From contig NZ_JACVPI010000001.1 in NCBI RefSeq assembly GCF_018881965.1, positions 378,018 through 442,017 on the forward strand: a DNA stretch of 64,000 bases. Reading direction: 5' to 3'. Below, in pieces: positions 44,054 through 51,974 of the stretch (the stretch's first letter is position 1; every line of letters starts with the position of its first letter). The notes beneath the pieces are model-generated. The model searched no databases and had not been told where the DNA came from. It was given only the letters and a program-made list of their open reading frames with translations. The position numbers and the translations under genes are program-made. The stretch comes from Polynucleobacter sp. JS-Polo-80-F4. Lineage in GTDB: Bacteria; Pseudomonadota; Gammaproteobacteria; Burkholderiales; Burkholderiaceae.

Positions 44054-44656
44054 TTAGTTTGCTGATGACCCTCTGTTTAAATAATCAGCAAAACTGAAAA
44101 TAGAGTTTGGGCCACGAGGTGCATCTTCAACTTTTTTGAACGTTGTTTTAATCACTCTCTGAGTTTCCCCTTTTTTCTTTTTTTCTTGCTTGATAGCGGC
44201 CTGCTTTTCCATGGGAATGTAAGACCTTCTCTCGGGGGCAGTCTGCACGTCACTAAAACGTGGAATGTAATCCTTGATTGCAGATGCTAGGGTTACATTG
44301 GAGATGCAGCTCATCATGTAAGTTTCAAGTGATTGATAAAGCTCTTTAGCAATGTCCGATACCTCCACTTTTCTCTTCTTAATTTGGTTCATTGCTAAAA
44401 CAATATCTTTGATCGTGATAATTCCAGGATCTTTTGAAAGCTGATATCCGCCCGCCCGACCTTTCACTGCAACAACAAGACCCGATTCTCTTAGTGGACG
44501 CAATAACAGCTCGATACGACTGATCGAAATGCGCTGTCTTTTAGCTATCTCTGGAGCAGGGACAAGCTGCCCATTAATTGAATGGCTGGCAATATCAACG
44601 AGCGTATTAAGAGCTACTCTGACTGCTTTAGTAACTTCCATGGGTGCTTTCGGCAT
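44054..44656 (-). CDS. Rrf2-family transcriptional regulator, atypical
   Basis: 200 residues (ATG at 44656; another ATG at 44641 matches the usual Rrf2 start). The winged helix has AVRVALNTLVDIA, PAPEIAKRQRISISRIELLLRPL and the KGRAGGYQLS wing, which is clearly Rrf2. The three cysteines that hold the Fe-S cluster in IscR/NsrR are missing (only C117 remains), and a basic, Lys-rich C-terminal extension of about 60 residues follows. It may sense something other than Fe-S status. Divergent from a membrane-protein gene and 20 nt upstream of the exonuclease gene. Confidence 0.82.
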   Translation of the reverse strand: MPKAPMEVTKAVRVALNTLVDIASHSINGQLVPAPEIAKRQRISISRIELLLRPLRESGLVVAVKGRAGGYQLSKDPGIITIKDIVLAMNQIKKRKVEVSDIAKELYQSLETYMMSCISNVTLASAIKDYIPRFSDVQTAPERRSYIPMEKQAAIKQEKKKKGETQRVIKTTFKKVEDAPRGPNSIFSFADYLNRGSSAN

Positions 44657-44677
44657 AAAAGTTGGATTGGAGCTAGT

Positions 44678-45223
44678 ATGAAACTGATCCCAAAAATGTG
44701 CTGCAGCGCATTAATTAACCCTATCTTACTTATGGTTGAACCAATTAGACTCCAGCACCCCCTAACCCATCGGCTACTACGCTTTCTGGCCTGTATGCTG
44801 GCTGGCGGAATCATTTCTCAAGCCATTGCTTGCATCGCAGCCTATTTATTCATTAATGATTCTCAAGCGGCAGGTATGGTGGCGCACATAGTAGTGCAGC
44901 AACTTTCATACTATTTTTTAGGATGCGCGTTTGCAATCTTGAGTATTGCCAATATCCTCATTAAAAGGGATGCGTCCTCACTTAAAAAAATCCGCCTTCC
45001 TTTATTAATACTGATGATCGCAGTCGCAGTAGTGAGCTTTCTTTTAATACCCCGCATGGATTACTTACGAGAAACAGCGCTAATAGATGGCATGCCGGTC
45101 ATGCTCTCACCATTTGCCAACTACTTTCAGGTGTTGAATATCTTAGTCATACTGCTGCTACTAACGCAGATCATTTCTAGCGCCCTTGTTGCATGGCGCC
45201 TGATTGACTCAGAATCATCCTAA
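44678..45223 (+). CDS. Four-helix integral membrane protein, possibly DUF4149-like
   Basis: About 181 residues from the ATG at 44678, which has GGAG 5 nt upstream; a longer frame to 44582 would run through the divergent Rrf2 gene and is rejected. Four hydrophobic segments are visible, ending with LIPRMDYLRETALI and an FQVLNILVILLLLTQI helix, which loosely resembles the second half of DUF4149/TMEM205 proteins. The similarity is weak and the family call tentative. Its stop region overlaps the convergent DUF2244 gene by 9 nt. Confidence 0.6.
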   Translation: MKLIPKMCCSALINPILLMVEPIRLQHPLTHRLLRFLACMLAGGIISQAIACIAAYLFINDSQAAGMVAHIVVQQLSYYFLGCAFAILSIANILIKRDASSLKKIRLPLLILMIAVAVVSFLLIPRMDYLRETALIDGMPVMLSPFANYFQVLNILVILLLLTQIISSALVAWRLIDSESS

Positions 45224-45643
45224 GTGGGCTCGAACGGCAGCAATCAAGGGTATCTGCTGCTCCGGCCTTAGAAACTGTCCAAGCTCTACACGAAGCTTAG
45301 ATTGACTTATGTGAAAGACTTTAGATCCTTCCAATGGCAATTCAATCTTGGCCCACTGCGTATTAAATTCATACACAGTCTCCTTATACCCAATAAATTT
45401 TTTGACTAAAAGAGATTTATCTTGAATCTCAATCGTTTCACAATCTAACGCATGTCTACAGTAGATGAAAAATCCGAGCGTTACCGCACTGAGCTCTAAA
45501 GCTGTAAAAATGGGAATGACCCATACCCCGGCCAAAAAGAATCCTGTAGCAACTATCACCGAAAGGCAAACCAGGACAATGTAGAACTTGAGCAGCTGCT
45601 TAGGGGTGAGCGCGCAGTTTCTGCGCATTTGCCAGCGCTTCAT
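45215..45643 (-). CDS. DUF2244 membrane protein
   Basis: 142 residues: a basic NCALTPKQLLKFYIVLVCLS opening, two close hydrophobic segments (about 18-40 and 44-62), then a soluble domain with YCRHALDCETIEIQDKSLLV, WAKIELP and FLRPEQQIPLIAAVRA. This order matches DUF2244. Function unknown. It overlaps the end of the membrane-protein gene at 44678-45223 on the opposite strand. Confidence 0.8.
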   Translation of the reverse strand: MKRWQMRRNCALTPKQLLKFYIVLVCLSVIVATGFFLAGVWVIPIFTALELSAVTLGFFIYCRHALDCETIEIQDKSLLVKKFIGYKETVYEFNTQWAKIELPLEGSKVFHISQSKLRVELGQFLRPEQQIPLIAAVRAHLG

Positions 45644-45676
45644 TTTGATGCAGTTCTGTAAATAGCTAGCGAGAGC

Positions 45677-45826
45677 TTATTGGCTTTTACTACGCTCTTG
45701 GGATTTTGCTAACTGGTCAGCGCTTCTCTGCTGAAAATCAACCATGGAGTGGTATCCCATTTGATAGCAAGGGCAATGCTTACCCAGGATCCAGCGAGCA
45801 AGCTTGATACGAAGTTTTTGGATCAT
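45677..45826 (-). CDS. Small HCPC-motif protein, unknown
   Basis: 49 residues starting at ATG with AAGAGA about 6 nt upstream on the minus strand. An amphipathic basic N-terminal helix (IQKLRIKLARWIL) is followed by KHCPCYQMGYHSM and a polar tail. The CPC pair beside His could bind a metal or serve redox chemistry. No family recognised. It stands between two better-known genes in an otherwise unoccupied stretch, which supports it being real. Confidence 0.5.
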   Translation of the reverse strand: MIQKLRIKLARWILGKHCPCYQMGYHSMVDFQQRSADQLAKSQERSKSQ

Positions 45827-45908
45827 GTTTATCTCTTATAAGTGAACCTCAAATGTAAACCGAAATGACATTTATTGCTGGGCCCAGAACAAAAGAGGGG
45901 GTTTTGAG

Positions 45909-46598
45909 ATGCGGGTGTCATCAGCAGAAATTACTCAAATCCATTACATTGATTACATGACTAATTCAGACTCCTCCCCTAGAAAAATACCGTTATTCCC
46001 ACTGGGAACCGTACTATTTCCGGACGGCGTAATCGCCCTCAAGATCTTTGAGGCACGCTACCTCGATATGATTAAGACGTGCTTACGTGAAAAGACAGAA
46101 TTTGGCGTAGTGAGCATCATGAAGGATCAGAATTCCGAAGAAGATTCACCCCCAACCTTTTCTCAAATCGGAACTCTAGCCCAAATTGAAGATTTTGATC
46201 CGGTTCAGCCCGCTTTGTATATGACCAAATCATTTGGAACGCAGCGCTTTAAGCTTCTTCATAGCCAACAAGAACCCAATGGCTTATGGATTGGTGAAGT
46301 TGAGCTTCTAGCGAATGATCCCGTTACTCCCATCCCCGAAGAACACCAAAAGATAGTGCAATTATTGAATGAAATTATTTCAGTCATTCAAAGCGAGGAT
46401 CTATTAGGTGAGTCCCCATTTAAGAAGCCTTTCAAGATAGATGACTGCGGCTGGGTTTCTAATCGCCTTGCAGAACTCTTGCCCATCTCTTTGGCCCAGA
46501 AAAACCATTTGCTCGCTCAAACTAATCCCAGAATCAGACTTGATCTGGTTACAGAAATTATCGAAGATGATGGCTTAAGCAATCTGATGCTGCATTAA
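45909..46598 (+). CDS. Lon substrate-binding-domain protein
   Basis: 229 residues from the ATG at 45909, preceded by AGGGGG; an internal ATG at 45957 is a good alternative because the domain only starts there. IPLFPLGTVLFPDG and KIFEARYLDMI are diagnostic of the stand-alone Lon N-terminal (LON_substr_bdg) family. It has no protease or ATPase domain, so it is not a protease. The role is unclear; the fold may bind unfolded proteins. It is 4 nt upstream of an MpaB-type oxygenase gene. Confidence 0.88.
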   Translation: MRVSSAEITQIHYIDYMTNSDSSPRKIPLFPLGTVLFPDGVIALKIFEARYLDMIKTCLREKTEFGVVSIMKDQNSEEDSPPTFSQIGTLAQIEDFDPVQPALYMTKSFGTQRFKLLHSQQEPNGLWIGEVELLANDPVTPIPEEHQKIVQLLNEIISVIQSEDLLGESPFKKPFKIDDCGWVSNRLAELLPISLAQKNHLLAQTNPRIRLDLVTEIIEDDGLSNLMLH

Positions 46599-46602
46599 AT
46601 CC

Positions 46603-47463
46603 ATGCTTGATGAGCTTATTCGTAAAACGATTCGAGAGATGGTGGGTGGCAGCGGGCCTCCGATTGCCTTTCTAGCGCCAGCAGGCGATCGCGGTCTCTT
46701 CGGCCCGGAATCTATTGCCTGGAAAGTACATGCTGACTTTATCTCAATGATGATTGGCGGTATCAGCTCACTAATCTTGCAAGCCCTGCATCCACAAGCT
46801 TTAGCGGGAGTATGGGATCACTCTAGCTTTAGAGAGGATCTTAAAGGCAGACTCGGTAGAACGGCATTCTTCATTGCTGCTACTACTTATGGTTCAACTG
46901 AGATGGCAAATAACATCATTGAAAAGGTTAACCAGATTCATGCAAAGATTCGTGGCTTTGATGAGTCAGGAAAACCATATTCAGCTACAGACCCTCATTT
47001 ACTGGCTTGGGTTCATCTCACAGAAACACATAGCTTTATGCAGGCTTTCGAAGATTATCGAAAAGAGACATTAACTCAGCAGGATAAGGATCAATACTTT
47101 GCAGAAATGAAATTGCTTGGCGCAAGAATGGGCGCCCATCATTTGCCTAGCACCTACGCTAAAACAGATGACGCGATCCAAAGCTATCTTCCTGAGCTTT
47201 ATTTTGGAGAACGTGCGAAAAGTATCCTTGATTTACTAGAACACTTTCCGAGTAAGCTCGCCGCAAAGCCCTTTATTAAACTGATTACTCGCGCCGGCTA
47301 TCTGAATCTTCCAGATTGGGTTTACCCCTTTATCAATAGGCCAACACCCAGCCTGTTTGAGCGCTTAGCAGTGAAGAAAAGTGTCGATTTAATTGCAATA
47401 CCGATTCGCGAGGCCCTTAAAGATGGGGTGGCCGCCCACTCACTCCGTAGAGTTTATGGATGA
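46603..47463 (+). CDS. MpaB-family oxygenase (DUF2236)
   Basis: 286 residues with the helical DUF2236 pattern: SIAWKVHADFISMMIGG, LILQALHPQALAGVWDHS, FREDLKGRLGRTAFFI, the WVHLTETHSFMQAF helix with possible haem-binding histidines, and a C-terminal LRRVYG. Related proteins include MpaB and latex-clearing oxygenases, haem enzymes that cleave C=C bonds. The exact substrate is unknown. Its ATG follows the Lon-N gene stop by 4 nt and lacks its own Shine-Dalgarno, so it is probably translationally coupled. Confidence 0.8.
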   Translation: MLDELIRKTIREMVGGSGPPIAFLAPAGDRGLFGPESIAWKVHADFISMMIGGISSLILQALHPQALAGVWDHSSFREDLKGRLGRTAFFIAATTYGSTEMANNIIEKVNQIHAKIRGFDESGKPYSATDPHLLAWVHLTETHSFMQAFEDYRKETLTQQDKDQYFAEMKLLGARMGAHHLPSTYAKTDDAIQSYLPELYFGERAKSILDLLEHFPSKLAAKPFIKLITRAGYLNLPDWVYPFINRPTPSLFERLAVKKSVDLIAIPIREALKDGVAAHSLRRVYG

Positions 47464-47481
47464 TTTATTTGGAAAGACACC

Positions 47482-47859
47482 ATGATTACTAGTTACCTTA
47501 TATCCGGCATGGTTGGCATCATGCTTTTCTTTACCGTAGTAGTAGCTCCGACTGTTTTTAAGGTGCTCCCTGTCGAATGGTCCAGTAAGTATGTTCGGAA
47601 CTTTTTTCCGAAATACTATGCCTGCCTGGGTTTGATTACTACTGCATGCATTTTCACAGTGCCTGATGGAGTCGGCAAGATCTTGCTAGCGATCTGCGCG
47701 ATGCTCTTTGCCTTTACTTTGTCCTACTTGACTGGAAAAATTAATGAGGCTAAAGATCAAGGCCAAAGTCGTCGTTTTCATCTACTGCACGGCGCAAGCG
47801 TTGTTATTAATTTATTTCAGCTGATTACTTTTATTTACCTATTAATCAAACTCTCATGA
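47482..47859 (+). CDS. DUF4149 membrane protein (TMEM205-like)
   Basis: 125 residues with four hydrophobic segments and the DUF4149 order: GIMLFFTVVVAPTVFKVLP, VRNFFPKYYACLGLITTACI, then a FHLLHGASVVINLFQLITF helix. An inner-membrane protein of unknown function. GGAAAGA Shine-Dalgarno before the ATG, 18 nt after the MpaB-type gene, so probably the same operon. Confidence 0.8.
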   Translation: MITSYLISGMVGIMLFFTVVVAPTVFKVLPVEWSSKYVRNFFPKYYACLGLITTACIFTVPDGVGKILLAICAMLFAFTLSYLTGKINEAKDQGQSRRFHLLHGASVVINLFQLITFIYLLIKLS

Positions 47860-47871
47860 ATGGATAGGCGG

Positions 47872-48051
47872 CTAAGGCGTGGGTTTAATCTTGTTTGGAT
47901 CTGACTCTTCAGTCTTATCTTGCTTGATGGGTAAATTCAAACTAGGGGCGGCCATTTTTTCGCCATCCCAAACTTGACCACACCAACACTCACCTGCATC
48001 ATTAATGATGCATACACCTGAGCCGCAGCAACGTTTGTCTGGGGTCTTCAT
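47872..48051 (-). CDS. Small cysteine-rich protein, unknown
   Basis: 59 residues with five cysteines in the first 25: KRCCGSGVC and ECWCGQVW. This looks like a metal-binding or Fe-S-like knot; similar short Cys-rich proteins exist in Burkholderiales, though I cannot name the family. The C-terminal half is polar and likely unstructured. AGG about 7 nt before the ATG on the minus strand. It lies 12 nt from the end of the DUF4149 gene, convergent with it. Confidence 0.6.
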   Translation of the reverse strand: MKTPDKRCCGSGVCIINDAGECWCGQVWDGEKMAAPSLNLPIKQDKTEESDPNKIKPTP

Positions 48052-48131
48052 AAATTAGCCTAATCAAGAAATTGAAATTAAGACTATTCTAGGGTTTTTA
48101 TGAAACTAGCGCTTGATCCTGCAATTGGTAA

Positions 48132-48761
48132 ATGATGCAAAGCACTTTATTTGAAGCCCCCTTTAACAATCCTGCTGTGAGCATTTTGTCAAAGGATGGG
48201 AGCGCTCACTATTACCCCAAGGTCTTTGCCGAACAAGACTGCCTAAGATGGATGAGCCAACTTCAATCCTCCCTCAGCTGGAAACCAGAACAACTCATGA
48301 TGTTTGGAAAATTGGTGACTACTAGACGTAAGGTTGCTTGGGTTGGCGATCCTCAATGTAGCTACACGTATTCTGGGGTGCAAAAGTTTCCACAAGCATG
48401 GACATCTGACCTCATTCTCATAAAAAAACATCTAGAAGAAATATCACAAGCCGAGTTCAATTCTTGCCTACTAAATCTTTACTATGATGGAGATGATGGC
48501 ATGGGCTGGCATAGTGACGACGAAAAGGAGCTTGACCCCCGATCGCCAATTGCATCCCTCAGTCTTGGAGCGAAGCGCAAGTTTGCCTTTCGCAATAAAA
48601 AAGATAAAGAGACCATGTCTCTTTTTTTAGAGAGCGGTAGCGCCCTCATAATGCATGCACCTACTCAAGAATACTGGCAGCATGCGTTGCTGAAAACTAA
48701 AACTGCGTCGGATATCCGTATGAATTTAACGTTCAGAAAAATCAATACTCGCGATGAATGA
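48132..48761 (+). CDS. alkB: AlkB-family 2OG-Fe(II) dioxygenase
   Basis: 209 residues. Iron ligands are H127 and D129 (WHSDDE) and H184 (YWQHALL), with 2-oxoglutarate arginines at 196 and 202 (RMNLTFR). The LNLYYDGDDGMGWHSDDE stretch matches the shorter AlkB homologues that act on methylated DNA or RNA bases. It repairs alkylation damage in the cytoplasm. The start has no strong Shine-Dalgarno. Its stop overlaps the next gene by 8 nt. Confidence 0.9.
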   Translation: MMQSTLFEAPFNNPAVSILSKDGSAHYYPKVFAEQDCLRWMSQLQSSLSWKPEQLMMFGKLVTTRRKVAWVGDPQCSYTYSGVQKFPQAWTSDLILIKKHLEEISQAEFNSCLLNLYYDGDDGMGWHSDDEKELDPRSPIASLSLGAKRKFAFRNKKDKETMSLFLESGSALIMHAPTQEYWQHALLKTKTASDIRMNLTFRKINTRDE

Positions 48762-49755
48762 GCCTAAACCAAAAGTTACTGTGGCCATCATTGGCGCAGG
48801 TATAGCAGGGCTGAGTTGCGCCTCCAGCTTGCAAAAGCTTGGCTTTGAAGTTCGGGTATATGAAAAGAGTCGTGGACCAAGCGGTCGTATGAGCACTCGT
48901 CATGGTGAAGGCTGGTCTGCAGATCATGGGGCTCAATATTTCACAGCAAGAGATCGGGCGTTTATTGAAGAACTCAATACATGGATTAAGGCAGGTGTAG
49001 CAGCTGCTTGGCATCCGCGTCTATCTGTATATGACAGCGGTCAATGGCAAGAGAGCGGCTCCAAGGAGAAACGCTATGTAGGTGTACCCGCCATGAATTC
49101 CCCCGGTCAATATTTAGCCAAAAACTTATCGATTGAGTGCAATCAGACCATTGATAAGATTTACCGAAAAGATGGGAAATGGCATCTTCGCAGCCTAGAG
49201 AATGGTGAAATGATCCAATCATTTGATTACTTAGTACTGGCAATCCCTGCACCTCAGAGCTACGCTCTTACTAAATTAGTAGATCACTCTATTGAAACAA
49301 TTTGCTCCGACATAAAGATGCAAGGCTGTTGGACGGTGATGGCGCGACTCTCAAATAAAGCTGATATGCATTTTGATGCCGCCTTCATTAACAATGAAAT
49401 CATTAGCTGGATCTCTCGTAATAATTCCAAGCCTGGACGTACAGGTCAAGAAACCTGGACAATTCATGCCAACCCCCAATGGAGCCAGCAATGGATTGAG
49501 TTAGATAAAGATGAGGCTGGCCAGCTTATTCTGGATTCTGCAAAACAGCTTGGACTCAATTGTCATAATGCTGAAATTTCTATCCATCGCTGGCGTTATG
49601 CAAGTGGAGCAATCAACACGGAACTAGGATTCATTCTGAATGATGAGAGCAAGCTCTGTCTGTGCGGAGATTGGCTCCATAGTGGCAGAGTTGAGGGGGC
49701 ATGGTTAAGTGGCTATAAATTGGCAAGCGCAATCGATATTTCAGTTGCAGCATAA
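48754..49755 (+). CDS. Renalase-like FAD-dependent oxidoreductase
   Basis: 333 residues: an N-terminal FAD motif AIIGAGIAGLSCASSLQK (about 12-29) with EKSRGPSGRMSTR, then DHGAQYFTARD, as in renalase-like flavin amine oxidases. The C-terminus has LCLCGDWLHSGRVEGAWLSG, the second FAD contact. Some relatives in other bacteria belong to photo-oxidative stress regulons. It overlaps alkB by 8 nt, suggesting coupled expression. Substrate unknown. Confidence 0.85.
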   Translation: MNEPKPKVTVAIIGAGIAGLSCASSLQKLGFEVRVYEKSRGPSGRMSTRHGEGWSADHGAQYFTARDRAFIEELNTWIKAGVAAAWHPRLSVYDSGQWQESGSKEKRYVGVPAMNSPGQYLAKNLSIECNQTIDKIYRKDGKWHLRSLENGEMIQSFDYLVLAIPAPQSYALTKLVDHSIETICSDIKMQGCWTVMARLSNKADMHFDAAFINNEIISWISRNNSKPGRTGQETWTIHANPQWSQQWIELDKDEAGQLILDSAKQLGLNCHNAEISIHRWRYASGAINTELGFILNDESKLCLCGDWLHSGRVEGAWLSGYKLASAIDISVAA

Positions 49756-49826
49756 ATCCCAGGAAGCTCTATCAACATTAAGAAGTTAGACCGTATGCAA
49801 CACATAAAATCAACTGGACTGGACTC

Positions 49827-50402
49827 ATGAATTTCATCAACATCTTGATCACTGCAGTATTGAGTATTGCATTGAGCCTTTTTTCTCTTACGGCAAATGC
49901 CAATTTAGCAAGCGACTTAAATGATGGGCAGCATGTGCTCCTCATGCGACATGCAGATGCTCCTGGCTACGGCGATCCTAAGGGCTATCAACTAGATAAA
50001 TGCCCTACCCAAAGAAATCTCGGTGACTATGGCAAGAAACAAGCTGTCGCCATAGGCGATTGGCTAAAAAATCAGGGCATTACTTCCGCAAACGTGATTA
50101 GCAGTCAGTGGTGTCGTTGCACAGATACGGCCAAGCTACTGAATATAGGGCCAGTTCAGATCTCACCAGCCCTTGGATCATTCTTCGATGACATGAGTCT
50201 TGAAAAGCAGCAAACAAAAGAGTTGGAGAAGCTCATTCAATCCAATCTCAATAGCAATAACAAGGCGCCGCTGATTCTAGTAACTCATCACGTCAACATA
50301 CAAGCCTACACAGGCAAAGTAGTCAACGTAGGGGATATGGTTTTAGTAAAGGTCAATAAGAATGGGCAGCGCTTATCTCACCAGATATATCCCAGCCCAT
50401 AA
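49827..50402 (+). CDS. Secreted histidine phosphatase-family protein
   Basis: 191 residues with a signal peptide (cleavage near ANA, about residue 26). The catalytic LLMRHADAPG motif is near residue 40 and the second catalytic His is in LVTHHVNIQAYTG. This is the phosphoglycerate-mutase-like (histidine phosphatase) fold in a small periplasmic form, similar to SixA-sized proteins. Natural substrate unknown. It converges on the cupin gene with stops 2 nt apart. Confidence 0.85.
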   Translation: MNFINILITAVLSIALSLFSLTANANLASDLNDGQHVLLMRHADAPGYGDPKGYQLDKCPTQRNLGDYGKKQAVAIGDWLKNQGITSANVISSQWCRCTDTAKLLNIGPVQISPALGSFFDDMSLEKQQTKELEKLIQSNLNSNNKAPLILVTHHVNIQAYTGKVVNVGDMVLVKVNKNGQRLSHQIYPSP

Positions 50403-50404
50403 AC

Positions 50405-51094
50405 CTAGTACGGGGATCGCTTAGAACCGTTGTTATCACCGCCCTCTTGTAGATGCCCAGTTTTCACAAAGATCGTGCAGCCCTCTTTACTAAACGGTTG
50501 ATGCAAGCTCATATGAGGGCTTCTAATCCAAGAGCCCGCCGGATAGCGCCCGTGCTCATCTTCAAATACGCCATCCACCACAAATATTTCCTCACCACCA
50601 TAATGCTTATGGGGATTGAAATACGTTTGAGGCGCCCAACGAACTAAGGTTGAGCCACTACCCTGCTGCATGAGTGGCATCACATGAAGGCCCGGAACCA
50701 TGCCTTGGTACCAAGGAGCGGTTTTGGTATCAATGACCTCTCGCACCACTTGATCCGAGCCAAGATGTCGCAGTTTCACAAAAAGGGTACAGCCAGTCTT
50801 GCTAAATGGCGCATGGGAAGATCCCGGAGGATTCATGAGATAGGTGCCGGCAGGATAATCAGCAACCTCATCACTAAATACCCCATCTAAAACGAAGATC
50901 TCTTCACCGAATTCATGTGTATGAGTTTTAAATTGGGTTCCAGGTTGATAGCGCACGATAGAGGTCGCCTTTGCCACCTCATCACCGATACGATCAAGCA
51001 TGCGTCGCTCAACCCCTGGCTCTGGACTGGCGACCCAAGGCAAGTCATGGTGGTTGAGGACAACCCGCTGGCTGTAATCAGCATTGATGTTCAT
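50405..51094 (-). CDS. Bicupin protein (ChrR-like cupins)
   Basis: 229 residues with two clear cupin repeats: GTQFKTHTHEFGEEIFVLDGVF (first) and a matching FNPHKHYGGEEIFVVDGVF (second), each with the metal-binding H-x-H and E residues. The second half of each repeat is PAGTYLMNPPGSSHAPFSK or PAGSWIRSPHMSLHQPFSK, typical of the ChrR C-terminal cupin. The N-terminal zinc anti-sigma domain of ChrR is missing, so it should not regulate a sigma factor directly. Function probably metal-dependent, unknown. Confidence 0.85.
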   Translation of the reverse strand: MNINADYSQRVVLNHHDLPWVASPEPGVERRMLDRIGDEVAKATSIVRYQPGTQFKTHTHEFGEEIFVLDGVFSDEVADYPAGTYLMNPPGSSHAPFSKTGCTLFVKLRHLGSDQVVREVIDTKTAPWYQGMVPGLHVMPLMQQGSGSTLVRWAPQTYFNPHKHYGGEEIFVVDGVFEDEHGRYPAGSWIRSPHMSLHQPFSKEGCTIFVKTGHLQEGGDNNGSKRSPY

Positions 51095-51246
51095 TTATTA
51101 CATTTCAGAATGAAAAAGATGCCTAAGCATATCAAGCTAATGGGATGAATGCTTAAAAAGAGAAAAGTGGACGGACACCCATTCACACGAACTGCGCTAC
51201 AGTCTGTTTAATACACTAGACTTCTTTAACGGTTTAAAAGGGTTTT

Positions 51247-51942
51247 ATGAGCTTACTTCCCAATCCATTTAATGCGCTCGTCATCGGGGCATCGGGCACC
51301 ATTGGATCGCATTTTGTGAAACTTCTAGAGAGTCATCCGTCTTGCTCCAAGGTCATTGGCATTCATCGTAATTCTCCCAATGCAATTGACTACCATCATC
51401 CCGAGACTATTGAAGCTTCTGCAAATAGTCTGGCTGAGTTAGGCTCGTTTCAACTCATCATCAATACTATTGGCGTATTGCACTCAGAACAATGGATGCC
51501 TGAAAAGAAATTAGATGATTTAAATCAGGATCAGCTCAGCAAAATGTTTGACACCAACACAATTGGCCCCGCCTTAACCATAAAGCACTTCTCTAAACTT
51601 TTAGATCCAAAGCACAGTGTGATGGCAACGCTGTCTGCCAAGGTAGGCAGCATTGAGGACAATCGTCTAGGTGGTTGGTATAGCTATAGAGCCTCTAAAG
51701 CCGCGCTCAATATGATCATCAAAACAGCATCCATCGAATTTGCAAGAACAAAACCTAATGTTGCGTTGATTGCACTCCATCCCGGCACTGTAAATTCTGG
51801 ATTATCACAACCTTTTCGTGGTCAGCAAATCGGCAGAGATCCTCAAGAGGCAGTAAACGATATGTTTAATGTGCTTGCCAACTTAGAGAGGGAAGATTCG
51901 GGCAGCTTTTTAACTTACTCAGGTGAAAAGCTACCCTGGTAG
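51247..51942 (+). CDS. SDR-family protein (CsgA/C-factor-like)
   Basis: 231 residues. NALVIGASGTIGSHFVKLLE (about 8-27) is the Rossmann glycine motif, INTIGVLHSEQWMPEKKLDD follows the NAG position, and YSYRASKAALNM gives the YxxxK pair. The C-terminus with LHPGTVNSGLSQPF is typical of C-factor-like SDRs, which may act in cell signalling or as reductases. AAGGG precedes the ATG. Monocistronic; divergent from the bicupin gene. Confidence 0.85.
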   Translation: MSLLPNPFNALVIGASGTIGSHFVKLLESHPSCSKVIGIHRNSPNAIDYHHPETIEASANSLAELGSFQLIINTIGVLHSEQWMPEKKLDDLNQDQLSKMFDTNTIGPALTIKHFSKLLDPKHSVMATLSAKVGSIEDNRLGGWYSYRASKAALNMIIKTASIEFARTKPNVALIALHPGTVNSGLSQPFRGQQIGRDPQEAVNDMFNVLANLEREDSGSFLTYSGEKLPW

Positions 51943-51974
51943 AAGCAAAGCGGAATAGCCTTATCTAGCCCTCG

